From Rhodanobacter humi (lineage in GTDB: Bacteria > Pseudomonadota > Gammaproteobacteria > Xanthomonadales > Rhodanobacteraceae): a stretch of 64,000 nucleotides of DNA. Under the pieces are notes generated by a model. It was not told the origin of the DNA and ran no database searches. It saw nothing but the letters and a program-made list of their open reading frames with translations. The stretch's first letter is position 1. Every line of letters starts with the position of its first letter. Below are positions 17,120 through 25,679 of the stretch, one piece after another. Made by a program: the position numbers and the translations under genes. Where the stretch lies: assembly GCF_041107455.1 (NCBI RefSeq), contig NZ_JBGBPY010000001.1, positions 2,542,001 to 2,606,000 on the forward strand. The letters run 5' to 3'.

Positions 17120-17815
17120 ATGTTCAAGAAGACATCTCTGTATCGCTTCATGCTGCTCGGCGCGGCCCTGCTGTTGCCGGCGATGGCCGCGCATGCCGAC
17201 GACGTTACGCCGCAGCAGCGCGCGCAGAACGCGGTGCGCGTGTTGAACGAGATCGAGCAGGCGCCGGACAAGGCGATCCCTAGCGATCTGCTCAAGGACG
17301 CGAAGGCGATCGCGGTGATCCCCGACGTGTTGAAGGTGGGCTTCGTGTTCGGCGGCCGCCGCGGCGAGGGGCTGATCTCGGTGAAGAGCCCGGACGGCAC
17401 CTGGTCGAACCCCAGCTTCATCTCCTTCGGCGGCGGCAGCGTGGGTTTCCAGATCGGCGTGTCGTCCACCGACGTGATCCTGGTGTTCCGCACCCAGCGC
17501 GGCGTGGACTCGATCGTCAACGGCAAATTCACCATCGGTGCCGACGCCTCGGCCGCGGCCGGCCCGGTCGGCCGCACCGCCTCGGCCGCCACCGACCAGC
17601 AGCTGAAGGCGGAGATCTATTCCTACTCGCGCGCGCGCGGCCTGTTCGCCGGCGTGGCGCTGGACGGCTCGGTGCTGAAGATCGACCAGGACGCCAATGC
17701 GGCGGTGTACGGCCCCGGCATCACCCCGCGGCGGATCTTCGAGGGCGGCGTGAGCAACGTGCCGCCGGCGGTGGTGAAGTTCCGCGATACGCTGGAAGAG
17801 TACACTTCCAAGTGA
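17120..17815 (+). CDS. secreted SYLF-domain (YSC84/DUF500) lipid-binding protein
   Basis: A 231-residue exported protein. The signal peptide ends at AHA (about residue 24). The SYLF domain is marked by AKAIAVIPDVLKVGFVFGGR, the glycine-rich GEGLISVKSPDGTW and FISFGGGSVGFQIGVSSTD, and SYSRARGLFAGVALDGSVL. SYLF domains bind phosphoinositides in eukaryotes; bacterial members are periplasmic or outer-membrane linked with unclear roles. A GGAG ribosome site precedes the ATG. Confidence 0.88.
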   Translation: MFKKTSLYRFMLLGAALLLPAMAAHADDVTPQQRAQNAVRVLNEIEQAPDKAIPSDLLKDAKAIAVIPDVLKVGFVFGGRRGEGLISVKSPDGTWSNPSFISFGGGSVGFQIGVSSTDVILVFRTQRGVDSIVNGKFTIGADASAAAGPVGRTASAATDQQLKAEIYSYSRARGLFAGVALDGSVLKIDQDANAAVYGPGITPRRIFEGGVSNVPPAVVKFRDTLEEYTSK

Positions 17816-17884
17816 CCGCCTTGTGCGAAGATCGGCAGTTCGCGGGCGGAGCCGTTTCCGCCCGGGATCGCCTCGAGGAACATC

Positions 17885-18139
17885 ATGGGTTTTGACAGCA
17901 TCTGGCATTGGCTCCTGCTCCTGGTCATCGTGCTGCTGATCTTCGGCACCAAGAAGATCGGCAACATCGGCTCGGACCTCGGCAATGCCGTGCGCGGCTT
18001 CAAGAAGGCCATGCATGGCGACGAGGACGAGAAGGCGAAGGAGTCGCAGCAGACGAAGGAACAGCTGCGCGCCGATCCGCCGCCGGCCTCGTCGGCGAAC
18101 GCCACGCAGGACCAGCGCGACTCGCACGAGTCGAAGTAA
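17885..18139 (+). CDS. tatA: Sec-independent translocase subunit TatA
   Basis: An 84-residue TatA: one N-terminal helix ([16 protein letters not shown]), the [24 protein letters not shown] amphipathic segment with the conserved Phe-Gly hinge, and an acidic hydrophilic tail. TatA oligomers form the pore that passes folded proteins. Ribosome site GAGGAAC. First gene of tatABC. Confidence 0.96.
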   Translation: MGFDSIWHWLLLLVIVLLIFGTKKIGNIGSDLGNAVRGFKKAMHGDEDEKAKESQQTKEQLRADPPPASSANATQDQRDSHESK

Positions 18140-18160
18140 GCGCGGTCTGGAGTTCGCGCG

Positions 18161-18568
18161 ATGATCGAGATCAGCTTCGGCAAGCTGGTGCTGCTCGCGC
18201 TCGTCGCGCTGATCGTGCTCGGCCCCGAGAAACTGCCCGGCGCGGCGCGCACCGCGGGCGCGCTGCTGCGCCGCGTGCGCAACGGCTGGGACAGCGTGCG
18301 CGCCGAGGTGGAGCGCGAACTGGAAGTGGAAGAGATCAAGCGCGCCGCCCGCGAGGCCGCCGCGCAGGCCGAGGCCGCGCAGGCCGGGTTCAAGGACAGC
18401 GTGCAGCAGGTGCGCCAGCCGGTCGACGAAGCGGTTTCGACACTCAAGACCGCGGCGACGTCGGAGCCGGCTGTCGCGGAGAGCGTGCCCGAGGCGCAGC
18501 AGGAATTGCCGCTGGGCGAACCGGTCGCCGCGCCGGCCGCGAAGGAGACCGCGCATGGCGGCCACTGA
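18161..18568 (+). CDS. tatB: Sec-independent translocase subunit TatB
   Basis: A 135-residue TatB: N-terminal MIEISFGKLVLLALVALIVL helix with the LGPEKLPGAARTAG hinge and amphipathic helix, then a charged coiled segment and an Ala/Glu/Pro-rich tail. TatB with TatC forms the twin-arginine signal receptor. Its 3' end overlaps tatC by 14 bases. Confidence 0.96.
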   Translation: MIEISFGKLVLLALVALIVLGPEKLPGAARTAGALLRRVRNGWDSVRAEVERELEVEEIKRAAREAAAQAEAAQAGFKDSVQQVRQPVDEAVSTLKTAATSEPAVAESVPEAQQELPLGEPVAAPAAKETAHGGH

Positions 18569-19310
18569 TCCCGACGAACTCGGCGACGACCTGCAGCAAG
18601 GCCTGTTCTCGCACTTGATCGAGCTGCGCACGCGCCTGCTCAAGGCGATCGCCTGCGTGCTGCTCGTGCTGGTGGCGCTGGTGCCGTTCGCGAACCGGCT
18701 GTATTCGGAACTCGCCGCGCCGCTGGTGGCACGCCTGCCGCAGGGCGCGCACCTGATCGCCACCGAGGTGGCCAGCCCGTTCATCACGCCGCTGAAGCTG
18801 GCGTTCTACACCGCGCTGTTCATCAGCATGCCGGTGATCCTGTACCAGCTGTGGGCCTTCGTCAGCCCCGGCCTGTACAAGCACGAGAAGCGCCTCGCGC
18901 GGCCACTGCTGGTCGCCGCGCTGGCGCTGTTCTACTGCGGCTGCGCATTCGCGTATTTCCTGGTGCTGCCGGCGGCGTTCCGCTTCCTCACCGCGGTGAC
19001 CCCCGCGGGCGTGGAGATGATGACCGACATCACGCACTACCTCGATTTCGTGATGCTGATGTTCTTCGCCTTCGGCCTGTGTTTCGAGGTGCCGGTGGCG
19101 GTGGTGATCCTCGCCGCGGTGGGCATCGTGGATCTCGCCAAGCTGCGCAACGCGCGGCGCTACGCCATCGTGGGCGCGTTCGCGGTGGCCGCGATCATCA
19201 CGCCGCCGGACATCACCTCGATGATCATGCTGGGCATCCCGATGTGCCTGCTCTACGAGCTGGGCATCCTCGCGGTGCGCTGGTTGTTGCCGGGCAAGGC
19301 GGCGGGCTGA
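18555..19310 (+). CDS. tatC: Sec-independent translocase subunit TatC
   Basis: A 251-residue polytopic protein with six helices. Family motifs: HLIELRTRLLKA near the N-terminus, the FVSPGLYKHEKR loop with the conserved Glu, FAFGLCFEVPVAV, and the RRYAIVGAFAVAAIITPPDITSM run. It recognises twin-arginine signal peptides. Overlap with tatB implies coupled translation. Confidence 0.97.
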   Translation: MAATDPDELGDDLQQGLFSHLIELRTRLLKAIACVLLVLVALVPFANRLYSELAAPLVARLPQGAHLIATEVASPFITPLKLAFYTALFISMPVILYQLWAFVSPGLYKHEKRLARPLLVAALALFYCGCAFAYFLVLPAAFRFLTAVTPAGVEMMTDITHYLDFVMLMFFAFGLCFEVPVAVVILAAVGIVDLAKLRNARRYAIVGAFAVAAIITPPDITSMIMLGIPMCLLYELGILAVRWLLPGKAAG

Positions 19311-19338
19311 GCGCCAGCCGTTTGCGCGGGAGCGGTTG

Positions 19339-19399
19339 TGTAGGAGCGGCTTCAGCCGCGACACGACGCCATGCCGTCGCGGCTGAAGCCGCTCCTACA
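19339..19399. repeat. GTAG-headed REP inverted pair (family 2)
   Basis: Two inverted arms of GTAGGAGCGGCTTCAGCCGC around a short loop, between the convergent tatC and LTA-synthase-family genes. A single arm of the same family is at 32201-32224. Confidence 0.85.
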
Positions 19400-19407
19400 C
19401 CTCGTTC

Positions 19408-21600
19408 CTATGGTGTCGCGGGCGCCGGTGCAGCCGTCGTGGCTGCTGGTGCGGGCACCGAGCTGGCCGGTGCCGGCAATGGTTCCACCTTGGTGCTGTC
19501 ACTGGGTCGCAGTGCCAGCCCGCCGTGCTTGTACAGGTCGCTGGCCACCTGGTAGTAGGCGATCGCGGTGTCCACCAGATCCTGCTTCACCGGCACCACG
19601 GGCGTGGCGTCGCCGGTGGCGAAGTCCGGCTTCAGCTGTTCCAGCCGCTTGCGTGGTTCGAGGATGGTGAGCGTGTCGCCGCGCACGTAGCCCAGTTTCT
19701 CGTAGGTGCCGGGGAACGCGTGGCCCTCAGCAGGCGTGCGCTGGAACACGTCCTGGCCGAAGAAGCGCGAACGGTAGCTGAAATCGAGCAGGCCGAGCAG
19801 GGTGGGTGGGATGTCGAGCTGGCCCATCAGCGCATTCACGCGCTCGGGCTTGAACTGCTTCGGCGCGTAGATCCACAGCGGGATGTGGTAGCGGTTGATC
19901 GGGATGCTGGTCTTGCCCGCGCTGGAGGCGCAGTGGTCGGCGGTGATCACGAACACCGTGTCGTCGAAGTACGGCTTCTCGCGCGCCCGCTTGATGAAAT
20001 CCTCGATCGACCAGTCGGTGTAGGCCACCGCGCCCTGGCGCGACGGCGCCTGGAACTTCACCCGGTCGGCCGGATAGGTGTAGGGCCGGTGGTTCGAGGT
20101 GGTCATGATGTGCAGGAAGAACGGCTTGCCCTCGGCGTGGACCTGGTCCATCTGGCTCAGCGCCAGCGTGTACAAGTCCTCGTCGGACACGCCCCACACG
20201 TTCTGGCTGTGGATGGGCATGTCCTTCGGGATCGCGCCGCGATCCACCGTCTTGTAGCCGTTGTGGCTGAAGAAGTAGTTCATGTTGTCGAAGTAGCCGT
20301 AGCCGCCGTAGACGAACTCCGACACGTAGCCGCGATCGTTGAAGATGCTGGCCAGCGAGAACAGGTTCTCGTTGTCGTGCTCGCGCACCAGCGAATCTCC
20401 CGGCGTGGGCGGCACCGACAGCGACAGCGCCTCCAGCCCGCGAACCGTGCGCGTGCCGTTCGCGTAGAGGTTGTCGAAGAAGATGCTCTTGTCGACCAGC
20501 GAGTCGAGGAAGGGCGTGAGGCCTTCCTTGTTGCCGAAGGTGCCGAGGTAGTCGCCGGACAGGCTCTCCACGCTGATCAGCACCACGTTGAGGTGCTTCT
20601 CCGGCCCGCTGGCACGGATCGCGCGGGTGAGGTCGCGCGGGTCGTCGCTGACGAAGCTCGCGTTCGGCGCCTTGAGGTCCGCGCGGATCAGCTTGAACGC
20701 CTCCTCGTCGGGCAGGCTGCGGTAGAACTTCTTGTAGTCGAGGTGGCTGGAGCGGAACGCCGCGAAGAACTGGTAGATGCCGTTGCCGGCCAGCTCATTG
20801 ACGTAGTTGTTCGCGGTGCGGTCCTTCATCTCGCCGTTGACCGCGGCCACCGAGATCGCGGTGAGCACCAGCCACACCAGCGGCACGCGGGCGCGCTGCA
20901 TCAGCGTGCTGCCGTCGTCGCGCGCGCGCAGGCCCCGGCGGGAGAGCACGAACACCACCAGCGCCAGCACCACCAGCAGGGTCAGCCAGGTGCCGATCGG
21001 GTAGGACTCGCGGATGTTGCCGATCACCTCGGTGGTGTAGACGAGGTAGTCCACCGCGATGAAGTTGAAGCGCGAGCTGAACTCGTTCCAGAACACCAGC
21101 TCCGACGCCGCCACGAACAGCAGGCCGTACAGCAGCGCCAGGCCCAGGATGTACAGCCCCCACTGCCCGCTGGCCCGGCTGTAGGCCAGTGCAGGCAGCG
21201 GCAGGAAGAACAGGAACACCGGGATCAGCGGCCGCACGTCCTTCAGGTGCGCGTGCCACATGAGGTGCAGCACGCCGAAGCAGGCGGCGAACAGCAGCAC
21301 CAGGATGGCGAGCCAGGCCAGCCAGCGCGCCAGCCCCGCCACCGTCGCACGGCGGGTCGGCACCAGCCACAGGAACAGCACCATCGGCCACGCCAGGTAC
21401 AGGAAGGTGACCAGGTCGTAGCCCAGGCCCACGCCGAACGCGTACAGCCAGTGCAGCGGATTCGGCGCCACGTTGCTGCCGGACATCACCAGCAGCACGA
21501 TGCGGGTGACGAACGAGATCGCGAGGTAGGTGATGCCCAGCCACCACAGGGGCCGGAACCGCTGGCGCAGCGGCGAGGGAGAGAACAGGGCGCGCGACAC
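19408..21600 (-). CDS. LTA synthase family membrane sulfatase-like enzyme (phosphoglycerol/phosphoethanolamine transferase type)
   Basis: A 730-residue inner membrane protein: five N-terminal helices (to about residue 230), then a periplasmic sulfatase-fold domain. Seen are LISVESLSGDYLG (metal-binding Glu), NGTRTVRGLEAL with the likely catalytic Thr, VFVITADHCAS (metal Asp-His) and YHIPLWIYAPK. Gram-negative members add phosphoglycerol or phosphoethanolamine to envelope glycans; the acceptor here is unknown. The C-terminus is Ala/Pro-rich. The GTG start at 21600 has a GGAG seven bases upstream. Confidence 0.88.
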   Translation of the reverse strand: MSRALFSPSPLRQRFRPLWWLGITYLAISFVTRIVLLVMSGSNVAPNPLHWLYAFGVGLGYDLVTFLYLAWPMVLFLWLVPTRRATVAGLARWLAWLAILVLLFAACFGVLHLMWHAHLKDVRPLIPVFLFFLPLPALAYSRASGQWGLYILGLALLYGLLFVAASELVFWNEFSSRFNFIAVDYLVYTTEVIGNIRESYPIGTWLTLLVVLALVVFVLSRRGLRARDDGSTLMQRARVPLVWLVLTAISVAAVNGEMKDRTANNYVNELAGNGIYQFFAAFRSSHLDYKKFYRSLPDEEAFKLIRADLKAPNASFVSDDPRDLTRAIRASGPEKHLNVVLISVESLSGDYLGTFGNKEGLTPFLDSLVDKSIFFDNLYANGTRTVRGLEALSLSVPPTPGDSLVREHDNENLFSLASIFNDRGYVSEFVYGGYGYFDNMNYFFSHNGYKTVDRGAIPKDMPIHSQNVWGVSDEDLYTLALSQMDQVHAEGKPFFLHIMTTSNHRPYTYPADRVKFQAPSRQGAVAYTDWSIEDFIKRAREKPYFDDTVFVITADHCASSAGKTSIPINRYHIPLWIYAPKQFKPERVNALMGQLDIPPTLLGLLDFSYRSRFFGQDVFQRTPAEGHAFPGTYEKLGYVRGDTLTILEPRKRLEQLKPDFATGDATPVVPVKQDLVDTAIAYYQVASDLYKHGGLALRPSDSTKVEPLPAPASSVPAPAATTAAPAPATP

Positions 21601-21682
21601 GGGCAGCTCCAGGCGACAAGGGAAGCGAAGAAGGGCCGGCGGGGCCGGCGTCCATGCAGGCGTTATACCCGCATGGGCTTAG

Positions 21683-21699
21683 ATGTTACATAGTATCAT
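21683..21699. promoter_or_regulatory. operator-like palindrome upstream of the LTA-synthase gene
   Basis: ATGTTAC-ATA-GTATCAT, a 17-bp near-perfect palindrome (one mismatch) in an A+T-rich patch that includes the cca stop codon. A minus-strand TATAAC at 21662-21667 could be the -10 of the downstream gene. The reader is unknown. Confidence 0.35.
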
Positions 21700-22916
21700 T
21701 TCGGCAGTTCGGCAATCGCGGCGATGCGGGCGCGTTCCATCGCCGTGCCGATCGCCGGTCCGGCGAGCCCCTGCGCCACGAACGGCGCCGCGCTCACCGC
21801 CGCGGCGGCGGCGCGGGCGCGACGCAGCCAGTCGGCCTGCGGGTAGGCGTCGTGCGCGTGGCCCAGCCGGCCGCGCTTGTCGGCGAGGCAGGCGGCGAGG
21901 AAAGTCTCCAGCCGCTCGGGCCGGCGCAGCGCGTCGAGTGCCGTGAGCAGCTTCAGCACCGTGGCCGGCTTCAGCTCCAGCGCGCGATGCGCGTTGAGGT
22001 GTTCGCGGCAGACCAGCTCGGCCAGCGCGGCGTGTTCGGTCGGCACCTTCAACCGCGCCGCCAGCGCGCGCAGCGGCGCCACGCCGCGTTGCTCATGCAT
22101 CACGTGCCGCGGCAGTTCGGCGGCGGGCGTCAGCGCCTTGCCGAGGTCGTGGGTGAGCGTGCAGAAACCCACGAGGTCGTCGCCCGGCGCGATGGCCGCC
22201 GCAGCATCCAGCACCAGCTCCATGTGCACGCCGGTATCGATCTCGGGGTGGAACTCCGCGCGCTGTGGCACGCCGTACAGCGCATCGACCTCGGGGAACA
22301 GCACGCGCAGCGCGCCGGCCCCGCGCAGCACGCGCAGGAAGGCGGACGGCTGCGCCTCGGCCAGCGCCTTGCGCGTCTCCGCCCACACCCGCTCGGGCAC
22401 CAGGTGATCCACCTCGCCCTCGGCCACCATCTGCCGCAGCATGGCCATGGTCTCGTCCGCCACGGTGAACCCCAGCGGCGCGAAGCGCGCGGCGAAGCGC
22501 GCCACCCGCAGCAGGCGCACGGGATCTTCCGCGAAGGCCGGCGAGACATGGCGAAGCACGCGCGCCTCGAGGTCGCGCACACCGCCGTAGGGGTCGATCA
22601 ATGCGCCGTGCTCGTCCTCGGCGATCGCGTTGATGGTGAGGTCGCGCCGCGCCAGATCCTGCTCCAGCGTCACCGCCGGATCGGCGTGGAACTCGAAGCC
22701 GTGGTAGCCGCGTCCGCTCTTGCGCTCGGTGCGCGCCAGCGCATGCTCCTCGCCGGTTTGCGGGTGCAGGAACACCGGGAAATCCTTGCCCACCGGCTTG
22801 TAGCCCAGCGCCAGCAGGTCTTCCGGGCACGCGCCGGTCACCACGTAGTCGCGGTCGCCCTCAGGCCGTCCCAGCAGCTTGTCGCGGACCGCGCCGCCGA
22901 CGAGATAAATGCGCAT
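21696..22916 (-). CDS. cca: CCA-adding tRNA nucleotidyltransferase, multifunctional type
   Basis: A 406-residue enzyme that adds or repairs the 3'-CCA of tRNA. N-terminal nucleotidyltransferase motifs [16 protein letters not shown] and GDRDYVV (metal Asp pair), then [11 protein letters not shown], and the ERVW.ETRKAL region. A C-terminal HD domain ([14 protein letters not shown]) marks the gammaproteobacterial multifunctional form with phosphatase/phosphodiesterase activity; length matches E. coli (about 412). A degraded second copy of its first codons lies at 25078-25155. Confidence 0.95.
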   Translation of the reverse strand: MRIYLVGGAVRDKLLGRPEGDRDYVVTGACPEDLLALGYKPVGKDFPVFLHPQTGEEHALARTERKSGRGYHGFEFHADPAVTLEQDLARRDLTINAIAEDEHGALIDPYGGVRDLEARVLRHVSPAFAEDPVRLLRVARFAARFAPLGFTVADETMAMLRQMVAEGEVDHLVPERVWAETRKALAEAQPSAFLRVLRGAGALRVLFPEVDALYGVPQRAEFHPEIDTGVHMELVLDAAAAIAPGDDLVGFCTLTHDLGKALTPAAELPRHVMHEQRGVAPLRALAARLKVPTEHAALAELVCREHLNAHRALELKPATVLKLLTALDALRRPERLETFLAACLADKRGRLGHAHDAYPQADWLRRARAAAAAVSAAPFVAQGLAGPAIGTAMERARIAAIAELPK

Positions 22917-22999
22917 GGGCGTGATTGTGGCATGGCGGGGCAAGTCAGCTCAGGCCACGGTATCTCGTGTTGCTGTATCCAACGATTGTCCAGACTGTG

Positions 23000-23371
23000 T
23001 CATTTCCCGACGGCATGCATGGCTTCATCATAGGCGGCATTGATGATTTTGCTCTTTTCCTCGGCAAGGATCCTGAGCTCATCGCCGAGGCCGCTGGTCT
23101 TGTCGGGATGGTATTCAGCGATCCGACGTCGATAGGCGAGCTTGATTTCTTCCAGCGATGCATTGGCCGGCACCCGCAGTACCTCGTACCACGGGACGCG
23201 TGCTCTGACAGGGTCGTCACGTTTGGGATGCGGGGATTCTTTACGCTCATGCTGAGGCGAGGGGGCGGCGCCGGACCGTCCGGAATCATGTCGTCGGCTT
23301 GAGAGCCATGACACGAGAACGTAGCCGGTTACCAAGCCAACCAGAATCACGCTTGCATCGGAGATCGTCAT
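23000..23371 (-). CDS. membrane-anchored J-domain protein
   Basis: A 123-residue protein with one N-terminal helix (ASVILVGLVTGYVLVSWLS), a charged linker, and a C-terminal J-domain (about residues 61-123) with WYEVLRVPANASLEEIKLAY and the diagnostic HPD (YHPDKTS). It should recruit and stimulate DnaK at the membrane. Its ATG overlaps the stop of the upstream unknown membrane protein gene. Composition is less G+C-rich than the core genes around it. Confidence 0.85.
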   Translation of the reverse strand: MTISDASVILVGLVTGYVLVSWLSSRRHDSGRSGAAPSPQHERKESPHPKRDDPVRARVPWYEVLRVPANASLEEIKLAYRRRIAEYHPDKTSGLGDELRILAEEKSKIINAAYDEAMHAVGK

Positions 23372-24132
23372 GAGTTCCCCGGAGAGGTGATGGGGACGGA
23401 TGAATCAATGGCGTCATTGGCGAACATTGTCAGGTTGGCCCGATAGCGGGCGAGGCGATCAAGCGCGTCGGAGCCTTCTGGCAGGAACCTTTCCATCTCT
23501 GCGCATCGTTCGACCAGCGTCTCGATGACGTGCTGGCGAAGCTCTGTCGGCATGTCGACGACGAAAGAAGCGAGATCCTCGGTTACTGGCACCGTCAATG
23601 ACAGGCGGCGAACCAGTCCTGCTGCAAACGGCAGACAGGCGATACTCTCAACCGTGATCAGGGCGAATTTTCTGCCGTCGAGCGAAAAGCTGTCGCGCAG
23701 AAACCAGAGCCGCACCATCATTACGATAGTGGAGATATACGCCAGCCCGACCATGGGCAGAACCCTTTCCGCGCCGACGAGCAGTAACGTCACCGGTATG
23801 CCGACGACGGTACATAGAAAGACCGCGAAAACGTAGGGGGCCAACTTCGCACTGGCTGTGACGGCTTCAGGAATATGCGCCATCAGGCCAGGGGCGGACG
23901 TAATCGCTTCGGCGTAGCCCCATTGTCCGCGGAAGGCTGGAAGCATTGGCGCGAATGGGTTCAGCCAGATAGGCGAGCGCCCTGCCATGCGCAAGCGATC
24001 ATCGGCAACCTGCAGGCGCAGGCCGAGAAAACCTTGCTGCAACACTCCCTCGTTGGCGTATGCGAAAACAACGCAGGTCGAACCGTATAGCGCAACAATC
24101 AGCAGTACGATCTCAAGCTCGTTCGAAATCAT
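23368..24132 (-). CDS. unknown multi-spanning membrane protein
   Basis: A 254-residue protein with an N-terminal helix (LEIVLLIVALYGSTCVVFAYA), a pair of central helices (YVFAVFLCTVVGIPVTLLLVG and MVGLAYISTIVMMVRLWFL), and a soluble C-terminal part containing DMPTELRQHVIETLVERCAEM. No family recognised. Start and stop share bases with both neighbours (TGATG upstream, ATGA downstream), so it is a fixed partner of the DUF2167 and J-domain proteins. Confidence 0.6.
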   Translation of the reverse strand: MISNELEIVLLIVALYGSTCVVFAYANEGVLQQGFLGLRLQVADDRLRMAGRSPIWLNPFAPMLPAFRGQWGYAEAITSAPGLMAHIPEAVTASAKLAPYVFAVFLCTVVGIPVTLLLVGAERVLPMVGLAYISTIVMMVRLWFLRDSFSLDGRKFALITVESIACLPFAAGLVRRLSLTVPVTEDLASFVVDMPTELRQHVIETLVERCAEMERFLPEGSDALDRLARYRANLTMFANDAIDSSVPITSPGNS

Positions 24133-25013
24133 CACTTGCCCCGGTCGCGACCGGCGGCACGCTTGATGAACTTGCCGATCGAGGCGAACAGAGCCACCAC
24201 GAAAGCCACGACGAGCTTCCAGCCTGCAACGAGTGCGCCCAGGATGACCTTCCAAAAACCGGTCTTTACTGCTACCGCTGCGGCACCACCGGTAACCAGC
24301 GCGGCAAGCCCGTATTCGGCGGTCTTGTCGCTGGGCTTGTAGGCACCATATGTCTGGTTGTCGTTGAATCGATACCCAGACACGACGTTCTTGAATTGGC
24401 TGATGGATGTCTGCAAGGTTTGCGGGTCAGCCACGAGCGTTGCGGCAGTGTAGCCGGTTCGGCTCAGTAATCGAGTGTTGTAGTTGATGACTTCGCCGCC
24501 GCTGCTACTGTGAGCATCCATTGCCCAGCTGAGGTTGTGAGTGTCGGGGTCGTAGAAGGGAGATTCTTCCCACCCCACGATCTCGAGTGTTGCCCAACCG
24601 CGCGCGGCAAGTTGCTTGTTGGCTTCGACTTGATTACTGCGCATGCTCGACAGCAATGCATTCGGATCTATTTTTTCATTATCGGAGACATGGCCGACGT
24701 CTCGGTAATCGAAGACGCCCCACCAAGCAAAATTATCTGGCGCAAAGAGAGTTTCGCTGTCGTCCGTAGACAGGTTGCGGGTAAGTGTCATGAATTTGAC
24801 GGTATCGGGCGGGCCGAGAAATCGATAACCCGACGGCACCTGAAAAGTAGCATTCGGACCAACTGAGACCTGTGTCGGACCCTCCACCCAGTGCAGTGCG
24901 TTGATCTGTTGCGCGAGGTTCTGGCTGTCTTGTGCAGAATCTTGCGCAAGCGCGGCACTCGCAAAAACAAGGCACAAGGCCACGGCCGCTGCGAGACGGT
25001 TGGATCGAATCAT
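24132..25013 (-). CDS. DUF2167-family membrane protein
   Basis: A 293-residue exported protein: signal peptide ending near ALAQD, then the DUF2167 pattern (VPSGYRFLGPPD; APDNFAWWGVFDYRDVGHVSDNEKIDPNALL; VGWEESPFYDPDTHNLSWAM; RLLSRTGYTAATLVAD), two C-terminal hydrophobic helices and a basic end (FIKRAAGRDRGK). The family is common in envelope operons but its function is not known. The ATG at 25013 has a GGAAGGGAAA ribosome site. First gene of the three-gene island. Confidence 0.8.
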   Translation of the reverse strand: MIRSNRLAAAVALCLVFASAALAQDSAQDSQNLAQQINALHWVEGPTQVSVGPNATFQVPSGYRFLGPPDTVKFMTLTRNLSTDDSETLFAPDNFAWWGVFDYRDVGHVSDNEKIDPNALLSSMRSNQVEANKQLAARGWATLEIVGWEESPFYDPDTHNLSWAMDAHSSSGGEVINYNTRLLSRTGYTAATLVADPQTLQTSISQFKNVVSGYRFNDNQTYGAYKPSDKTAEYGLAALVTGGAAAVAVKTGFWKVILGALVAGWKLVVAFVVALFASIGKFIKRAAGRDRGK

Positions 25014-25063
25014 GGTTTCCCTTCCCCTGTATTGAGGCCAGAGCCTCGTCAACGATGATCGTA

Positions 25064-25093
25064 GGGTGCACTTTCTTTCATTGCCGGGCAAGG
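25064..25093. repeat. 30-bp imperfect direct repeat, copy 1
   Basis: GGGTGCACTTTCTT, eight variable bases, then GGGCAAGG. The same layout, with the 14- and 8-base blocks identical, recurs at 25649-25678. The pair flanks the cca and hepT remnants and mntA. Confidence 0.6.
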
Positions 25094-25155
25094 TGCGCTT
25101 TTCCGCTGGTCCACCACTTGTTGCGGGCCACGCCCTCGACGAGATAGATGCGCAT
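25078..25155 (-). pseudogene. remnant of the cca 5' end
   Basis: A 25-codon frame starting MRIYLVEGVARNK, matching the cca start [13 protein letters not shown]. The homology also covers bases before the ATG (compare 25141-25180 with 22904-22940). The rest of the gene is missing. The copy marks the far boundary of the 2.1-kb island that sits in front of intact cca. Confidence 0.7.
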
Positions 25156-25195
25156 GGGGCGGTGGTGGCACGCGGGGACCAGGAAATCGGAACGG

Positions 25196-25321
25196 CTATG
25201 GCGCGTCCCGATTAGCCGGAAGGACTTGGACGATTTCACGCACCTGCGCATCCATGAACCGCCCGATCGCCTCGAGGATGTGCGCGAGGTAGTCGGGCAG
25301 GCGCTGCGAATCGGACTTCAT
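25196..25321 (-). pseudogene. truncated HepT-like (DUF86/HEPN) toxin gene
   Basis: A 41-codon frame whose start MKSDSQRLPDYLAHILEAIG matches the first helix of HepT/DUF86 HEPN RNases (normally about 110-120 residues). The frame then runs into unrelated sequence and stops; the HEPN RxxxxxH active site is absent. Its ATG overlaps the stop of mntA, the usual antitoxin-toxin order. Confidence 0.7.
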
Positions 25322-25608
25322 ACCGGCCGGGCTTCGGCCAGCACCTTGGCGCGGAAATTGTCCGGCAGTGCGTTGGGCGTCAGCACGTCCACCGGTACAC
25401 CGAGCAGCTTTTCCAGCTTGTAGCTGATCGCGCCGATGTCGAACAGCGTGGTCTCCGGTGTCGGGTCGATGAGCAGGTCGAGGTCGCTGCCTTCGGCATC
25501 GGAGCCATGCAGCACCGAGCCGAACACACGTGCATTGCGGGCACGGTGAGACTCCACGATGCGGCGGATTGCGGCGCGATGATCCAGCAGGGCGGCGGAT
25601 GGCTTCAC
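25318..25608 (-). CDS. mntA: MntA-type minimal nucleotidyltransferase (antitoxin)
   Basis: A 96-residue minimal nucleotidyltransferase. The GSVLHGSDAEGSDLDLLID stretch fits the GSx10DxD catalytic pattern, followed by YKLEKLLGVPVDVLTPNAL. MntA proteins neutralise HepT by AMPylating it; here the partner gene is broken, so this is an orphan antitoxin. The start is a GTG at 25608 with a GAGAGAG upstream. Confidence 0.8.
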   Translation of the reverse strand: MKPSAALLDHRAAIRRIVESHRARNARVFGSVLHGSDAEGSDLDLLIDPTPETTLFDIGAISYKLEKLLGVPVDVLTPNALPDNFRAKVLAEARPV

Positions 25609-25648
25609 AGACTCTCTCGTGCCGATTTCGGATTGAAGACTCGAGGCT

Positions 25649-25678
25649 GGGTGCACTTTCTTGCCGACTCGGGCAAGG
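25649..25678. repeat. 30-bp imperfect direct repeat, copy 2
   Basis: Second copy of the repeat at 25064-25093, just before the 3' end of the transglycosylase gene. Distance between copies is 585 bp. Confidence 0.6.
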
Positions 25679-25679
25679 G

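Noticed and set aside
19525-21693. Open frame of over 700 codons on the plus strand
   Set aside because: It is antisense to the LTA-synthase-family gene, is rich in His, Arg, Val and Gln as expected of a shadow frame in G+C-rich DNA, and has no domain or ribosome site.
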